Source: Hydnum rufescens UP504
Taxonomy: Eukaryota > Basidiomycota > Agaricomycetes > Cantharellales > Hydnaceae
Direction of reading: 5' to 3'
Assembly: GCA_014904985.1 (NCBI GenBank)
Contig: MU128956.1
Span: forward strand, 194,589-252,364
Length of the DNA: 57,776 nt
A program made the translations under genes and the position numbers. Positions 23,407-34,896 of this stretch are shown piece after piece. The first letter of the stretch is position 1; every line of letters starts with the position of its first letter. Under the pieces are notes generated by a model that did no database searches, was not told the origin of the DNA, and saw only the letters and a list, made by a program, of their open reading frames with translations.

Positions 23407-24480
23407 TGGCCGAAGTCAGGTCAAGTCAATGATTTGTAATCAATCGACTCCGCTTGAAAACGGCTTGACTCGGACTTAAGTCGACTCGAAGCCCAAGTCG
23501 CTGCAACACTAATTCAACTTTCACTAGTCGGCGTACGCAGCACTAGGGCCTCCCACCACACCGGTGTCGTATATAGTACCATCTCGATCCGCCGCCAAGT
23601 TGCCGGGCGAGCCAGATTTGCATCTAGATGTTGCCCAAGTCAATTACTCTCGGAGGGCCCGGGGCACTGAGGCCTCCGCAATCGCGATTTCCTGTGTCGA
23701 TCCGATCGGTGGAAGCAGTTCACTGATCAGGAAAACTGGGATGAATGGGTAATGGTGGTTCATTAACGATCATTGACCACGACAATGCTAGATCAGCGCC
23801 CAGGAAGGGATGCTGAGAAAATTCCCAGTGGTGAATGACGTGGGTTCGCCGCTAATTGATTTTCCCCCCAGATGGTGGTGATTTGCAAAGCACTCAAGTA
23901 GCATCCCTCGCGATTGGCCTCCGGGTGTAAGACTGGTGTAAGCCAATTCTAGTTACTACTACCAGTAGGCAACCAAAGTTGGGTGCCAATCACGCAGGGT
24001 TTTGCACGGGGAACGTGTGAAAACCCACCCTCGTCACTCACTGGGTGGAAGCTGAGGGATACATCACTGATGTATTAGATAGTATCTAGGATATAGAATA
24101 ACAATCATGGAAATGAAATGTTTCTTAACCGACTCTTACGTTTACGTAAGAAAGGGTTTTCGAGGGAAAGAGGCCGTCAGGTGACCCGAAAATTTTCATA
24201 TTTAGTTAAAAATTGTCCATGGCAGTGCTTCCAGGGCAGTGCAACCTCGGCTTCACCCATATTTCGGAGTAATCCATGTCACGAGGAAATGGATACCGCA
24301 ATGTTCCCTGTTTATCTCAGGCTTCGACTCATTCACCTCCTAATTGTCCGCGGTCAATTGAGCGTGATGTGAATTTGTTACCAGACACCCCTAGCTCGAT
24401 GGCTCCACCTTGTCAACTAGAATCGTTCTAATCATCGGTGCCCATCTAGCTATACCGTTCAGGTTCCAGGAGCTATCACT
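23407..24480. other. No gene recognised
   Basis: No frame longer than about 90 codons has a recognisable motif. A short GACTCGAAGTCGA-like stretch near 23400-23500 is mildly repetitive. Nothing else stands out. Confidence 0.35.
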
Positions 24481-24639
24481 AGAATGCGGCCAATCGTCCT
24501 CCCTCGTCCGTTCCATGGATCCGAGACGGATGGATTTGCCTCGAAACACGCCATAACCTCATCGGCCTACTGTACATACCCAAATCTTTGGGTCCGCCTC
24601 CTCCCTCAGATTATAGTACGGATGTGCCATAACCTCATC

Positions 24640-24808
24640 GGCATAAACACCGGATATTCTGTTATCGGTTCTATTTTGAAGCACAAGCGCACCAATATCG
24701 TTCTCCCTGGGGAACGTACAGTAGTTTAACTGGATCTCGGTTGTTCGGTCTGCTTGTAAGGGGTAGACATGACATACGGCAATGTTAGGTAGGCCCGGTG
24801 GCACCTCT
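24640..24808. repeat. Empty-site paralogue of the pogo insertion site
   Basis: ATAAACACCGGATATTCTGT at about 24643-24662 is the uninterrupted version of the sequence split by the pogo element (ATAAACACCGGATA at 25319-25332 and CTCTGTTATCGG from 28307). Homology continues through AAGCACAAGCGCACCAATAT and to the GATGTTAGGTAGGCCC-like end at 28446. A minus-strand frame shared by both copies encodes an unrecognised peptide containing GLPNIAVCHVYPLQADRTTE. Confidence 0.8.
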
Positions 24809-25332
24809 CGTTCGATCCCCCTGTATTAGTGCCAAGCCTCGTGATCTAGTGCCCTATATTTCCCCCTTTCCAGCCCTTGGTCGATGCTGACAATGAGGCC
24901 GAACTGGAAAGCCGACGATTCATATGTCGAGCGTGACGAATGGACAGATTCGATATCCACATCGCTGCTCCTGGGGGGATTTCGGCCCAGTCCCGCGCAT
25001 CAGATCCCACGTTCAAGGGTTCAAGGATGCTGGCATGGAAGCCCTGAGAGAAGATTTGACACTCAGACGCAAGGAACTATTGACCTCACTTCTCAAAGCA
25101 AATTCCCTTCGGCGCTCACAATCTTCTTTGACGTTCTGCGATGAAAGGGGGTGCTACAGGTATTCTCCGACTTGCATCTTCACATGCGAACCCCCTCCTA
25201 CTTGATCATCAGTCCTCAATCTCACCTATCCTCAGTGTTTGACAAAGCCTCGGACCTCCCAAAGACGGTCCTTCACGATCTCAAGGCACCCCACTCTTTT
25301 GAAAACGCGCTCATCGGCATAAACACCGGATA

Positions 25333-28304
25333 CAGTCTTTGACCGGTCCTTGAGCCAGACCGGTCCTTGAGCCGACCCCCCATATCTTGGTTAATTCAAG
25401 AGATATTTACTTGCTCTTTTGTGCATTGGGAAGGGGTGTATTAGTCTAGTTCATGTACCAAATTTGAAGCAAAACTGATGTGCAGAAAATTGGCAGTCAG
25501 GACCTTAATCATTTTGCAAGCAATTTTTGAGGAGACACAATTGTTCTACAAGTTTTTTTCCTGTTTCTCCCTTGTGTCAACCTCTGTAAACCCTCCAAAG
25601 ACTTTGGTAGCATGTATAGCTACAATCTTTATTGTTGCCAGGAAGCACAGTTCTTTGTTGTGACGGAGAAAACACGGAAATAATAAAGGTGCAATCTCCG
25701 ACAACAGCACTTCATCTCAATTGGCCTCGTGTCCCTTTCCACCCCCACAGTCACTGCATACTGCCTTCCTAAACTGGATGCATACTCCATATGACAAAAC
25801 ATGCACTATCTGAAGAACAAAAAGCCCGTGTTGCCACTCGTATGCATGATGAAAAGCATAGTCATGCAGTGGATGCATATCATGCAGCAGCCGAGCAAGC
25901 CCACCTTGATGGAGGCAGTGTCCCCAGTATCCGCAACATGGCAAAGAAACTTGGGGTGGACAGGAGCACCCTTAAGCGACATCTTGAAGGGGGGAAAACA
26001 ACAAGCAAGGCGAATGCGGACAAGAGTCACCTCAATCCAGATGAGAGTGAAGTACTTATTGACTTCATCCTCAAGATGGCTGATCGTGGTTTTCCTTTGA
26101 CTCATGAAAAGATTGCCACATATGCACTCGAGATTGCTAAAAAACGAAATCCCTCCCTCACCGAGCTTGGGAAGAACTGGGCTCGTCGGTTTGTCGCCAA
26201 GCACAGTGACCGACTCACATCACTATGGAGCTCAGGCCTTGACACCGTCCGTGCTGCAGCCCTAAACCCTGAAAACACGAGGCACTACTATGATATGCTT
26301 GGAGGGGCCCTAAACAAATACCAATTTCGCAACTGTAATATTTACAATTTCGACGAGAGCGGCTATCCATTTGGGCCACCGGGCAAGGGACGTGTCATCG
26401 GTCATAAGGGATCAAAGCGTCAGAAAAAGCGATGCGGTGGTGACAAGGAAAATGTCACTGTACTTGCGACAATATGTGCAGATGGTACCTCAGTCCCACC
26501 TGTAGTCATCTTCAAGGGGGAGTACTTCATGAAGGACTGGGAACAGGAAAATCCTATTGAAGCCGCGTGTGTATAATAATTACCCATTCTTCGTGTCACT
26601 GATAGCTAGATATTCATCCAGATATTGCCGCTCCTCTAAGGGATGGACCGACAGTGAAATAGCAGTGGACTGGTTGCGATTTTTTGATGAGAAAACACGA
26701 GACAAGTTGGAGGAAGGCGAATACCGTCTCTTGCTACTTGATGGACACAGCACACACGAGTCAATCAAGTTTATTGACTATGCTGATGACCATAGGATTG
26801 TGGTTGTGTGCTTCCCATCACATTCGACACATGCTCTTCAACCCCTGGATGTCGTGGTCTTCTCTGTTGCAAAGCGTGCATGGGCAGATGAAGTACACGA
26901 CTATGAGACAACCACGGGGTTCAAGGTCATGAAGCAGACGTTCCTAAAAGTCTACAGAGCCGCTCATATCAAAGCCTTTACCCACGACAACATTCTTGCC
27001 TCCTTTCGAAAGACCGGCATTGTTCCCTTTGACCCGCAAGTGATCACGGTGCAACAAATGGCTCCGAGTGTCGAGCTAGCAGCCACTGGATCAATGCCCA
27101 TTGATCCCCCATCCCCAGTCAAGCGCCTACTCAGAACTACGGGCAGCTCCACAATGATGTCAGTAGTGCCTCCGCCACCCAAGAAACCCACTCACCATCA
27201 CTCCCATCACCTCCCACAATCCAAGATACTATGGCGGGCCATCACTACAACCTATGGACCTGGATCCTGCTCTATTGCTACCATCAACTCCGAAAGACTG
27301 AAAGACTCATTTTTAAACTCCTCTGCTCATTTCCTGTTCAGCTCATCACCGTTGAAATCAACATCCGCACTACCTCCTTGGATATATCAAAAACATCCCA
27401 TACCTGTCACTATTAACTGGAGCCGTGGAAATTCTCCTCCTCCTCCACCAGAGACTCGAACGAGGGAGGAGGTCCTGGAGGAAAATGAGGTCCTTCGCTC
27501 CTACCTTCATGGTGCGAAGGAACAATTAGCTGCATATCGCACAGCCGTGGATGTGGGAAATGCCCAGCTTACTCTCGCCGGGATGCACCTAGACCGTACT
27601 CGCCATCAGCTTGCTCACAAGGAGAACAAAAAAGGAGCCAACCATACGCGCATTAAAGCTAATGGTAAGAGCCGGATCTTAACCGATCCTGCTCTGCGCG
27701 ATGAAATTAGGGCGGCCGATACAAGACGGGAGCAAGCGAGTGCCGCGAGGGTTGCTAGAGCCAAGAAGCATCACATAGCAAAGCACCAGAATGCCAAAGC
27801 AGATGCTCACCGGAAGGAGCGTGCCACAGCATGGGAGCAGGTAAAGGTGGAGAACGAACGGCTAGACAGGGAATGGAAGGCCACATGTGCCCAATGTCGC
27901 AGTGCCGGTGCCCGTCTGCCCCCAAAGCCCACAATGACGCTGCGCAAGGATATCTTCGCCCAATTTGACCAAGACAAGGGGGTGGGAGTGGGCCAAGATG
28001 ACGATGGAGGGGTGGACAGTGATGAAAGAGATGAGGAATCGGGCTCCGAGGCCGAGAGCCGGGCTAGTGAACATGAGGATAACGTTGGAAACGAGTGGCT
28101 CAGCGACCGGTAATCCCCGAAATCAACCCTACCTAGTAATAATCCCCCTTCTCACTCATTTTTAGCCTAATTACAATACTACTGCACACACTGCAGTATA
28201 AGACACTACACTACACACTGAAAAAAATTGTGAGAAAATATATGCCAATTTGCCCTCTCCAATGCCCAATCTTGAAATCTGGCTCAAGGACCGGTCAAAG
28301 ACTG
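25333..28304 (+). mobile_element. Pogo/Tc1-mariner type DNA transposon, apparently complete
   Basis: This 2972-bp element has 27-bp inverted ends that match perfectly (CAGTCTTTGACCGGTCCTTG plus GAGCCAGA... at the left; the exact complement ends at 28304). It is flanked by TA on both sides (25331-25332 and 28305-28306), the target duplication of Tc1-mariner elements. The left end also repeats ACCGGTCCTTGAGCC internally. It encodes one transposase. A paralogous empty site at about 24643 confirms both ends. Confidence 0.92.
25791..28113 (+). CDS. Pogo-type transposase (CENP-B HTH and DDE domains)
   Basis: Exon 1 is 25791-26566 and exon 2 is 26622-28113. The 55-nt intron begins GTGTGTATAA and ends CATCCAG, and removing it joins ENPIEAA to YCRSSKGWTDSEI, giving an intact 755-residue protein. 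N-terminal helix-turn-helix domains include SVPSIRNMAKKLGVDRSTLK (about residues 43-62), then a Tc5/CENP-B type region ending NWARRFVAKHSDRL. The DDE catalytic domain has all three acidic positions: YNFDESG, LLLLDGHSTH and HALQPLDVVVF. The C-terminal third is Pro- and then Lys/Arg/Glu-rich with coiled-coil character. The transposase binds the TIRs and cuts and pastes the element at TA sites. No inactivating lesion was seen. Retaining the intron would stop translation after EAACV. Confidence 0.9.
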
Positions 28305-28306
28305 TA

Positions 28307-28446
28307 CTCTGTTATCGGTTGTATTTCAAAGCACGAGCGCACCAATATCGTTCTTGCTGGGGAACGTACAGTAGCTTAACTGGATCTCAATCGTTCGGTC
28401 TGCTTGTAAGGGGCAGACATGACATACGGCGATGTTAGGTAGGCCC
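28307..28446. repeat. Right half of pogo target-site duplicate
   Basis: This is homologous to about 24657-24800 (CTGTTATCGGTT, GCGCACCAATATCGTTCT, GGGGAACGTACAGTAG). Together with 25309-25332 it reconstitutes the interrupted target. Confidence 0.75.
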
Positions 28447-29205
28447 CAATAATGTTGTTTATCAGCTGGGTCCTGGTTCATGAATATACTCTGCATCTCC
28501 AGTATTGAAATCTGGAGTTGCCATTGACTATCTGAACCACTACCCGAACGAGCCCCAACCGGAAATCCGCTAAACGACAACACGCCAAACAACATTGCGG
28601 CAAACAACGACTCGTCCAACGACAACATACCAAATGAGAACGCGTCAAACGAACCACATCTGCTGTAACGGGCATGGAGGTAAGTTTTTTTTTCCTCTTT
28701 AATTAATTTTCCTTTCATTATTCTAGGACACAGGACCCTACCCGTACAAACAAGCAGTCAAGAACGCGCACATTAAGCTGTGCATGGACCCGTACGAATG
28801 TCTGGCCCTCAATAACGCAGCGAGTAAGGTACAATCCCACACCTGCCTCGGCGGGTTAGTTTTTTGATTACAGTGGCTTTTTTATTTTTTAACTTATTAT
28901 TCTTTATAGGTCATTCACATCAAAATCCGCACAACCCCCCAGTCAAATACCCACCACATGAAAACTGCGCCCGCCAAAGGAAAACACTTCACCAAACACA
29001 CCAAAAAAATGAATGAATCAACCCACAATGCGAAAGAAAGCTCGGCACCCCTTCAATCATACGAGAATGTGCATGCTAAGCTGCGTGTCAAGCTTGGCTC
29101 TATTGAACCAGTTCAAAGTCACATTATTGGTATAGAAGTCTAAGACTTCCAAGTGCTGAGTCTTTTTGGAACCGAGGGATTGTGATGAGATCAAATGTAA
29201 TACAT
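28447..29205. other. Unannotated stretch with degenerate ACGACAAC/CCAAAC repeats and intron-like signals
   Basis: From 28540 to 28660 there is a degenerate tandem of CCAAACGACAACA-like words, resembling the exons of the 40.6-42 kb array. GGTAAGTTTTTT at about 28679 and CATTATTCTAG at about 28726 look like a donor and acceptor, and a second pair lies near 28826 (GTACAATC) and 28911 (TTTATAG). It may be a relic of the same exon-intron repeat family without the hairpin. No product is recognised. Confidence 0.35.
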
Positions 29206-29207
29206 TA

Positions 29208-29538
29208 GGGGGTTTCACGCACCACAAATTGCTCTCAAATAGCTTCCAAATACTGTAGTCAAATGAGATTTGGGAGTTTCCCAAAAACTGACTTGCGAGT
29301 GATTTGAAAATGGATTTGGAGCTACCTGAGCTCCAAATCACTTCTCAAAAGTGTCCAAATTTTCACTTTTCAATTCAAAAATGGATTTGAGAGTGATTTG
29401 AAAAGTGATTTGGGGCTCAGGTAGCTCCAAATCACTTTTCAAATCACACTCAAATCAGTTTTTGTGAAACTCTCAAATCTCATTTGGCTATGCTATTTGG
29501 GAGCAATTTGGGAACAATTTGGGCTGCGTGAAACCCCC
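29208..29538. mobile_element. MITE with TA target duplication
   Basis: This 331-bp element begins GGGGGTTTCACGCA and ends with its complement TGCGTGAAACCCCC, flanked by TA on both sides (29206-29207, 29539-29540). The interior has further inverted structure (GTGATTTG...CAAATCAC and GAGCTACCTGAGCTC). There is no coding capacity. Size, ends and TA fit a Tc1-mariner-mobilised MITE, but its ends differ from those of the neighbouring pogo element. Confidence 0.8.
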
Positions 29539-29770
29539 TATTGTCACGTATATGAATCTGATGTCGAGTATCCTCTGTGGTCTTAGGCTCGTTTCGGAGA
29601 TCAATAACGAATGATTGTTAGCTGTGCCAGATGGGACGAGACACCTGAAGCCTTGTTCATTCTCTTTGAAGCCTTTCCATCACACTGGGAAGATCTCGGA
29701 CATGAGAGTTGGGGATTGGCGCTCGTCGCTGCTACCCGATATAGTAATAAGATGGAATACTTGGGGGTTT

Positions 29771-30295
29771 CACCTCAGGCCCCCATTTCGGCAACCTCCT
29801 TAGGTTGACTACATCCTGTGCGGATGTCAACCTAACGAGGTAGAACTAAATGTGTATCTTAGTGGAGCTACATTTTGATTTTTGTATACAAATAAGTGTA
29901 GCTACATAGCCTACAGTGTAGCACCACTGGGGGTCCGGGGGCGGAGCCCCCGGGAGCTCAGGGGTAGTGTTGCTACATTTTTGAATGTGACTATTAGTGG
30001 AGCTACAGTTCTGTGCCTCAGGGTAGTGATGTAGCTACACCCTATAGAGTGCTTCAAATAGTGTAGCTACATGGTTTCTACCTGATTTATTTAGTGTAGT
30101 TACATCTATGGGCAAGTATTGAATGAACCAGTGTAGCTACACATAGCCATATTTGCCTTCAAAAATGTGCAATGACAGCCTTGGCCGTAAGGTAATTTTA
30201 TTACATAATTAATACTACCTAATGAACATATTATATAACTACCTACTAATCTATTACCTAATTATTTTACTACCTAATTGATCATATAATTATAT
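29771..30295 (+). repeat. Left 525-bp terminal inverted repeat with subterminal TGTAGCTACA motifs
   Basis: About nine variants of the palindromic word TGTAGCTACA (GTGTAGCTACAT, GTGGAGCTACAT, GTGTAGTTACAT and others) are spread through 29860-30150, on the pattern of transposase-binding subterminal repeats. A near-palindrome GGGGGCGGAGCCCCC lies at about 29938. The inner part is AT-rich and carries TACCTAAT-type words. Confidence 0.85.
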
Positions 30296-30567
30296 AATTT
30301 AGATTGCATAACCGGCACCTCTGGCGCCGGTTATGCAAAGAGAGGGGTCAGCCCACCCCACCCCACCAACTAGAGGGGTGGGGGCTGCACGGATACCTGG
30401 AAAAGATGCTTCCAGGACCCCTTGTGTGGCATGGGGGAGGTAGCATAAACAATGCCGGCCCTTAGGCCAGCTCTGTTCACACTACCTCCCCCATGCCACA
30501 CAAGGGGGCCCTGGGAGGTGCTGGAGGGGGTGAGGCCCCTGGGGAGTGCAGAGGACCTGGGGGGATT

Positions 30568-30675
30568 CTATAATGGGAAGATGGCGGGTTAGTGAAAAAA
30601 ATCAAGAGGAGTGCAAAAAGAGCAGCCAGAGGCTGCTCTTTTCGCACTAAAGTAGCTATAAAAATAGTAACATAC
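30568..30675 (-). repeat. Hairpin intron-like module, left palindrome arm
   Basis: On the minus strand it runs GTATGTTAC ... hairpin GAAAAGAGCAGCC/GGCTGCTCTTTTTGC ... CACTAACC ... CATTATAG, 108 nt. The adjoining upstream exon end is a hairpin (ACCCCAGT...ACTGGGGT) followed by GTGCTTAG. Confidence 0.7.
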
Positions 30676-32308
30676 CTAAGCACCACACCCCAGTCTATAC
30701 TGGGGTATGGTGACTGCTCCTGGGCTCTCGGTAGATGGTGGTGGTGGTGTCGTGCAAAACGAAAACTTTCCGGCAATTGCCGGTAAATTGAACCTGGGAC
30801 TCAATGCCGGCAATTGCCCAGTTTCAAAGGCAAGCCACCTGCTGCTATGAAAAAGCCTAAGTGCGGTAACTAGATAGACCCATATAATAGGGTAGATTAG
30901 ATAATACTGCATAATAACTTTGGATCATTTCTCATTACATAATACAGTGATTCCTATTTAAAAAAGCCTAAATGCAGAAATTGGATAAAGTACATCCAAA
31001 TAAGGGGTGAGCAGACCATTCTGAACTTTGGTACATCATTAGAAAATATTTCTACACAGATTATATCAAAATTTCAGCCAAATTGGTCCAGGGGTTATGG
31101 AGATATAAGGCAAACAAGTCTGGACATTGATAATTTATTTCCTCCCTTTGCAGAATAGCTAGAGACTTTAAAATTGGCACACACCTAGACAATATACTTT
31201 CCTAACCATGTGCCAAAAATCAGCCCAATCCATGCACTTTAAGGGAATGAACTCCCTTTTCAGGCAAAAAGGGAACAACAAGCTACCATGAATGTTAAAC
31301 ACTTCAAATTACACCCAAAATAGGTGGAATAGGCTCATAATAGTATATCCCTGACTATATCAAAAAATATAATGAATTGGATGTGTGGAAGTAGCTGAAA
31401 TTGAGGGGGAGGGGGGAAAAGATCAAAAGTGAATTACATAGGATGTACAGCAGGGTGGCTCTTATATTACACCACTGAGTTAATACATATATGGGAGTGT
31501 ACATGCCAGATATCAGCCCAACTCGACTCCATTTAGGCAGTGCTCCACAGGCCTCCCCCTAAACAACAATTTCCTCCCCAGAGCCTTCCATGCATGCAAT
31601 TTCCTTGAAAATGCACACTTATTTCATCCAAATACATTTATAGCATCCCTCAAATTTTCAGATTCATGACTCCTGTGCCAGAGTCTCCATAATATTTTCA
31701 AGTTTCACTGAAATACACCCTCCAGTTGGGACACTTCCAGAGCTCCAATCACTCTGATTTTTTGTAGGCCACCCCTCCTCACTATTTGAGGCTCAGCCCT
31801 AAAATTTCAGCCCATTCTGAGGACTTTTGAAATCTGTCACATGACCAAGATCTTCTCCTCCCCCTGCTTCACTCAGTCTCTAATTTGTATGGACTTTGTT
31901 GCCATTTGTAGTATAGTATGTGACAGTGTATGATTTAAATTTCAAGATATTCCATGCAATATTCATGGAGTTATTCAACAAACACTCTAGATCAATTCAA
32001 TTTGGGGTCAGAACAGCAGTATTTAGTGGAAATACCGCTGTTCTGACCCAAATTGAATTGATCTAGAATGTTCTTGATATCCATGAATATTGCATGGAAT
32101 ATTTTGAATTTAAATCATACACTGTCACATACTACTACTACAAATGGCAACAAAGTCCATACAAATTAGAGGACTGAGTGAACAGGGGAGGAGAAGATCT
32201 TGGTCATGTGACAGATTTCAAAAGTCCTCAGAATGGGCTGAAATTTTAGGGCTGAGCCTCAAATAGTGAGGAGGGTGGCCTACAAAAATCAGAGTGATTG
32301 GAGCTCTG

Positions 32309-32671
32309 NNNNNNNNNNNNNNNNNNNNNNNNNNNNNNNNNNNNNNNNNNNNNNNNNNNNNNNNNNNNNNNNNNNNNNNNNNNNNNNNNNNNNNNNNNNN
32401 NNNNNNNNNNNNNNNNNNNNNNNNNNNNNNNNNNNNNNNNNNNNNNNNNNNNNNNNNNNNNNNNNNNNNNNNNNNNNNNNNNNNNNNNNNNNNNNNNNNN
32501 NNNNNNNNNNNNNNNNNNNNNNNNNNNNNNNNNNNNNNNNNNNNNNNNNNNNNNNNNNNNNNNNNNNNNNNNNNNNNNNNNNNNNNNNNNNNNNNNNNNN
32601 NNNNNNNNNNNNNNNNNNNNNNNNNNNNNNNNNNNNNNNNNNNNNNNNNNNNNNNNNNNNNNNNNNNNNNN
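32309..32671. other. Assembly gap (363 N)
   Basis: Run of N in the right palindrome arm. The mirrored left-arm stretch is about 31366-31738. The ~20 bases just right of the gap do not match the mirror, so the gap edge may be poor sequence. Confidence 0.99.
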
Positions 32672-33373
32672 ATAATAGATAAGAGATTTTGATATAGTCA
32701 GGGATATACTATTATGAGCTATTCCACCTATTTTGGGTGTAATTTGAAGTGTTTAACATTCATGGTAGCTTGTTGTTCTCTTTTTGCCTGAAAAGGGAGT
32801 TCATTCCCTTAAAGTGCATGGATTTGGGCTGATTTTTGGCACATGGTTAGGAAAGTATATTGTCTAGGTGTGTGCAATTTTAAAGTCTCTAGCTATTCTG
32901 CAAAGGGAGGAAATAAATTATCAATGTCCAGACTTGTTTGCCTTATATCTCCATAACCCCTGGACCAATTGGCTGAAATTTTGATATAATCTGTGTAGAA
33001 ATATTTTCTAATGATGTACCAAAGTTCAGAATGGTCTGCTCACCCTTATTTGGATGTACTTTATCCAATTTCTGCATTTAGGCTTTTTTAAATAGGAATC
33101 ACTGTATTATGTAATGAGAAATGATCCAAAGTTATTATGCAGTATTATCTAATCTACCCTATTATATGGGTCTATCTAGTTACCGCACTTAGGCTTTTTC
33201 ATAGCAGCAGGTGGCTTGCCTTTGAAACTGGGCAATTGCCGGCATTGAGTCCCAGGTTCAATTTACCGGCAATTGCCGGAAAGTTTTCGTTTTGCACGAC
33301 ACCACCACCACCATCTACCGAGAGCCCAGGAGCAGTCACCATACCCCAGTATAGACTGGGGTGTGGTGCTTAG

Positions 33374-33481
33374 GTATGTTACTATTTTTATAGCTACTTT
33401 AGTGCGAAAAGAGCAGCCTCTGGCTGCTCTTTTTGCACTCCTCTTGATTTTTTTCACTAACCCGCCATCTTCCCATTATAG
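33374..33481 (+). repeat. Hairpin intron-like module, right palindrome arm
   Basis: Mirror copy of 30568-30675 on the plus strand: GTATGTTAC donor, GAGCAGCC...GGCTGCTC hairpin, CACTAACC branch-like site and CCCATTATAG acceptor; 108 nt. Confidence 0.7.
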
Positions 33482-33754
33482 AATCCCCCAGGTCCTCTGC
33501 ACTCCCCAGGGGCCTCACCCCCTCCAGCACCTCCCAGGGCCCCCTTGTGTGGCATGGGGGAGGTAGTGTGAACAGAGCTGGCCTAAGGGCCGGCATTGTT
33601 CATGCTACCTCCCCCATGCCACACAAGGGGGTCCTGGAAGCATCTTTTCCGGGTATCCGTGCAGCCCCACCCCTCTAGTTGGTGGGGTGGGGTGGGCTGA
33701 CCCCTCTCTTTGCATAACCGGTGCCAGAGGTGCCGGTTATGCAATCTAAATTAT

Positions 33755-34651
33755 CGGGTAGTGGCGACAAGCGCCAATCCCCAACTCTTAAGCCAGTTGT
33801 CATGTGGATATTTTCCATCAAGTTGGTTTGTGTATGCTCAAGAAGACAGGGTTCAATTGAACTCATGAGGGGGGAAAAGAAGGACGAAGGAAAAGAGAAT
33901 ATGGAGGTTAGCATCGGAGAGGAACAATGTATACTACCCAAAGGAAATCATGCATACGTCCTAGGTCGGTACAAATGTTGTGCGACAGTATCATACACTC
34001 AATAGCAAAACAGCCATTACGTACCCCCACTGCAGATTATCTGTGATGCGCTATCTTCGCAGTGCCCGCGAAGGTTGGGAAGACAACCTGCGGATCGCAC
34101 AAATCGTCTTTGGCAAGCGGGAAGTTTCAGCCCACAGTATTGAATATCAAAGAGAGGAAAACATGGCGAGGAAACAAAAAGTGACGCAGCGTCAACAATA
34201 TCATGAATTAATCGACATAGCCGAGAGTCATGAAGGAGACCTACTATTTGCACACTGCATATTCGCAGCCACATGGGGCCCAAGAGACACCCACAATCGG
34301 GGAACGTAAGGCACTCCTCCAACAAAGGATCATAGCATTTACAGTCTCAGGAACAATGAGAACTGTATCCAAGATATCCAATCCAAAACAAGAAGGTGAG
34401 GCTGCATAATTCAATTTAAAGGACACTGTAGATTTGCCAATCGTACAGAACCTCATCGCCCCAGAACATAGGGAACCAGCCGCTGTTGACAGCTTCGCCT
34501 CCAGACAGACCAAATTGGAGAGCATGGAGACTACAACTCTTCTCAACAGGGTCCAAGCCATGTACGACAAGCCAGAAGGATTCGGATCAGACATGTGCAC
34601 AAGGAGGATTTGGGTCTGCTTCGGCCCAAATGATCCCTCAATGATGGGTTC
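33755..34651. other. Interior of composite element left of copia; unassigned
   Basis: A minus-strand frame with protein-like composition (for example LLVHMSDPNPSGLSYMAW, about 34244-34650) abuts the copia insertion and may continue the minus-strand gene-like region at 44828-46164. The first bases (33755-33790) are an inverted copy of GAGTTGGGGATTGGCGCT found outside the composite at about 29706. No family is recognised. Confidence 0.35.
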
Positions 34652-34856
34652 TATTGGAATGAATACATCCCGATATGGGAATAAACCCGGAACCTTCTGG
34701 AAAGATCTAAGACCGTCCAGGACCGTATAGGCCCGTCTACATCTGTTATTCCCGTATATACTCGAACCCTGTAGAAACATGTATTCGTATATAAATACCG
34801 AGATTTTACTTGGTAAATCATAGTGTTGTTTTCTCTAGAAGACTTATATCTTAACA
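34652..34856 (+). repeat. Copia left LTR
   Basis: 205 bp from TATTGGAATG to CTTATATCTTAACA. It differs from the right LTR at five positions, all CpG-type transitions. A TATA box (TATATAAATA) lies at 34788-34797. Confidence 0.92.
34788..34797 (+). promoter_or_regulatory. TATA box of copia LTR
   Basis: TATATAAATA lies about 60 bp before the LTR end, placing the transcript start inside the LTR as usual for LTR elements. Confidence 0.6.
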
Positions 34857-34896
34857 CGTTATCAGCACCAGTCGCTTAAAAACAAAGACACTCGTT

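Larger units (their letters stand above)
30294..33754. repeat. 3.46-kb near-perfect palindrome
   Basis: The two arms of about 1.73 kb meet at about 32025 around TATTTAGTGGAAATA. The outermost bases are ATAATTTAGATT and its complement, followed inwards by a small hairpin (GCATAACCGGC...GCCGGTTATGC). Arm differences are few (for example GATACCTGG against GATACCCGG). Each arm carries one hairpin intron-like module near its outer end and no convincing protein gene. The right arm contains the N gap. The structure resembles a foldback element; cloning or assembly inversion is an alternative. Confidence 0.9.

Noticed and set aside
30477..30776. Proline/histidine-rich ORF in the left palindrome arm, mirrored in the right arm
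   Set aside because: It spans the hairpin intron-like module and exists twice only because the arms are copies; composition follows the C-rich repeat.
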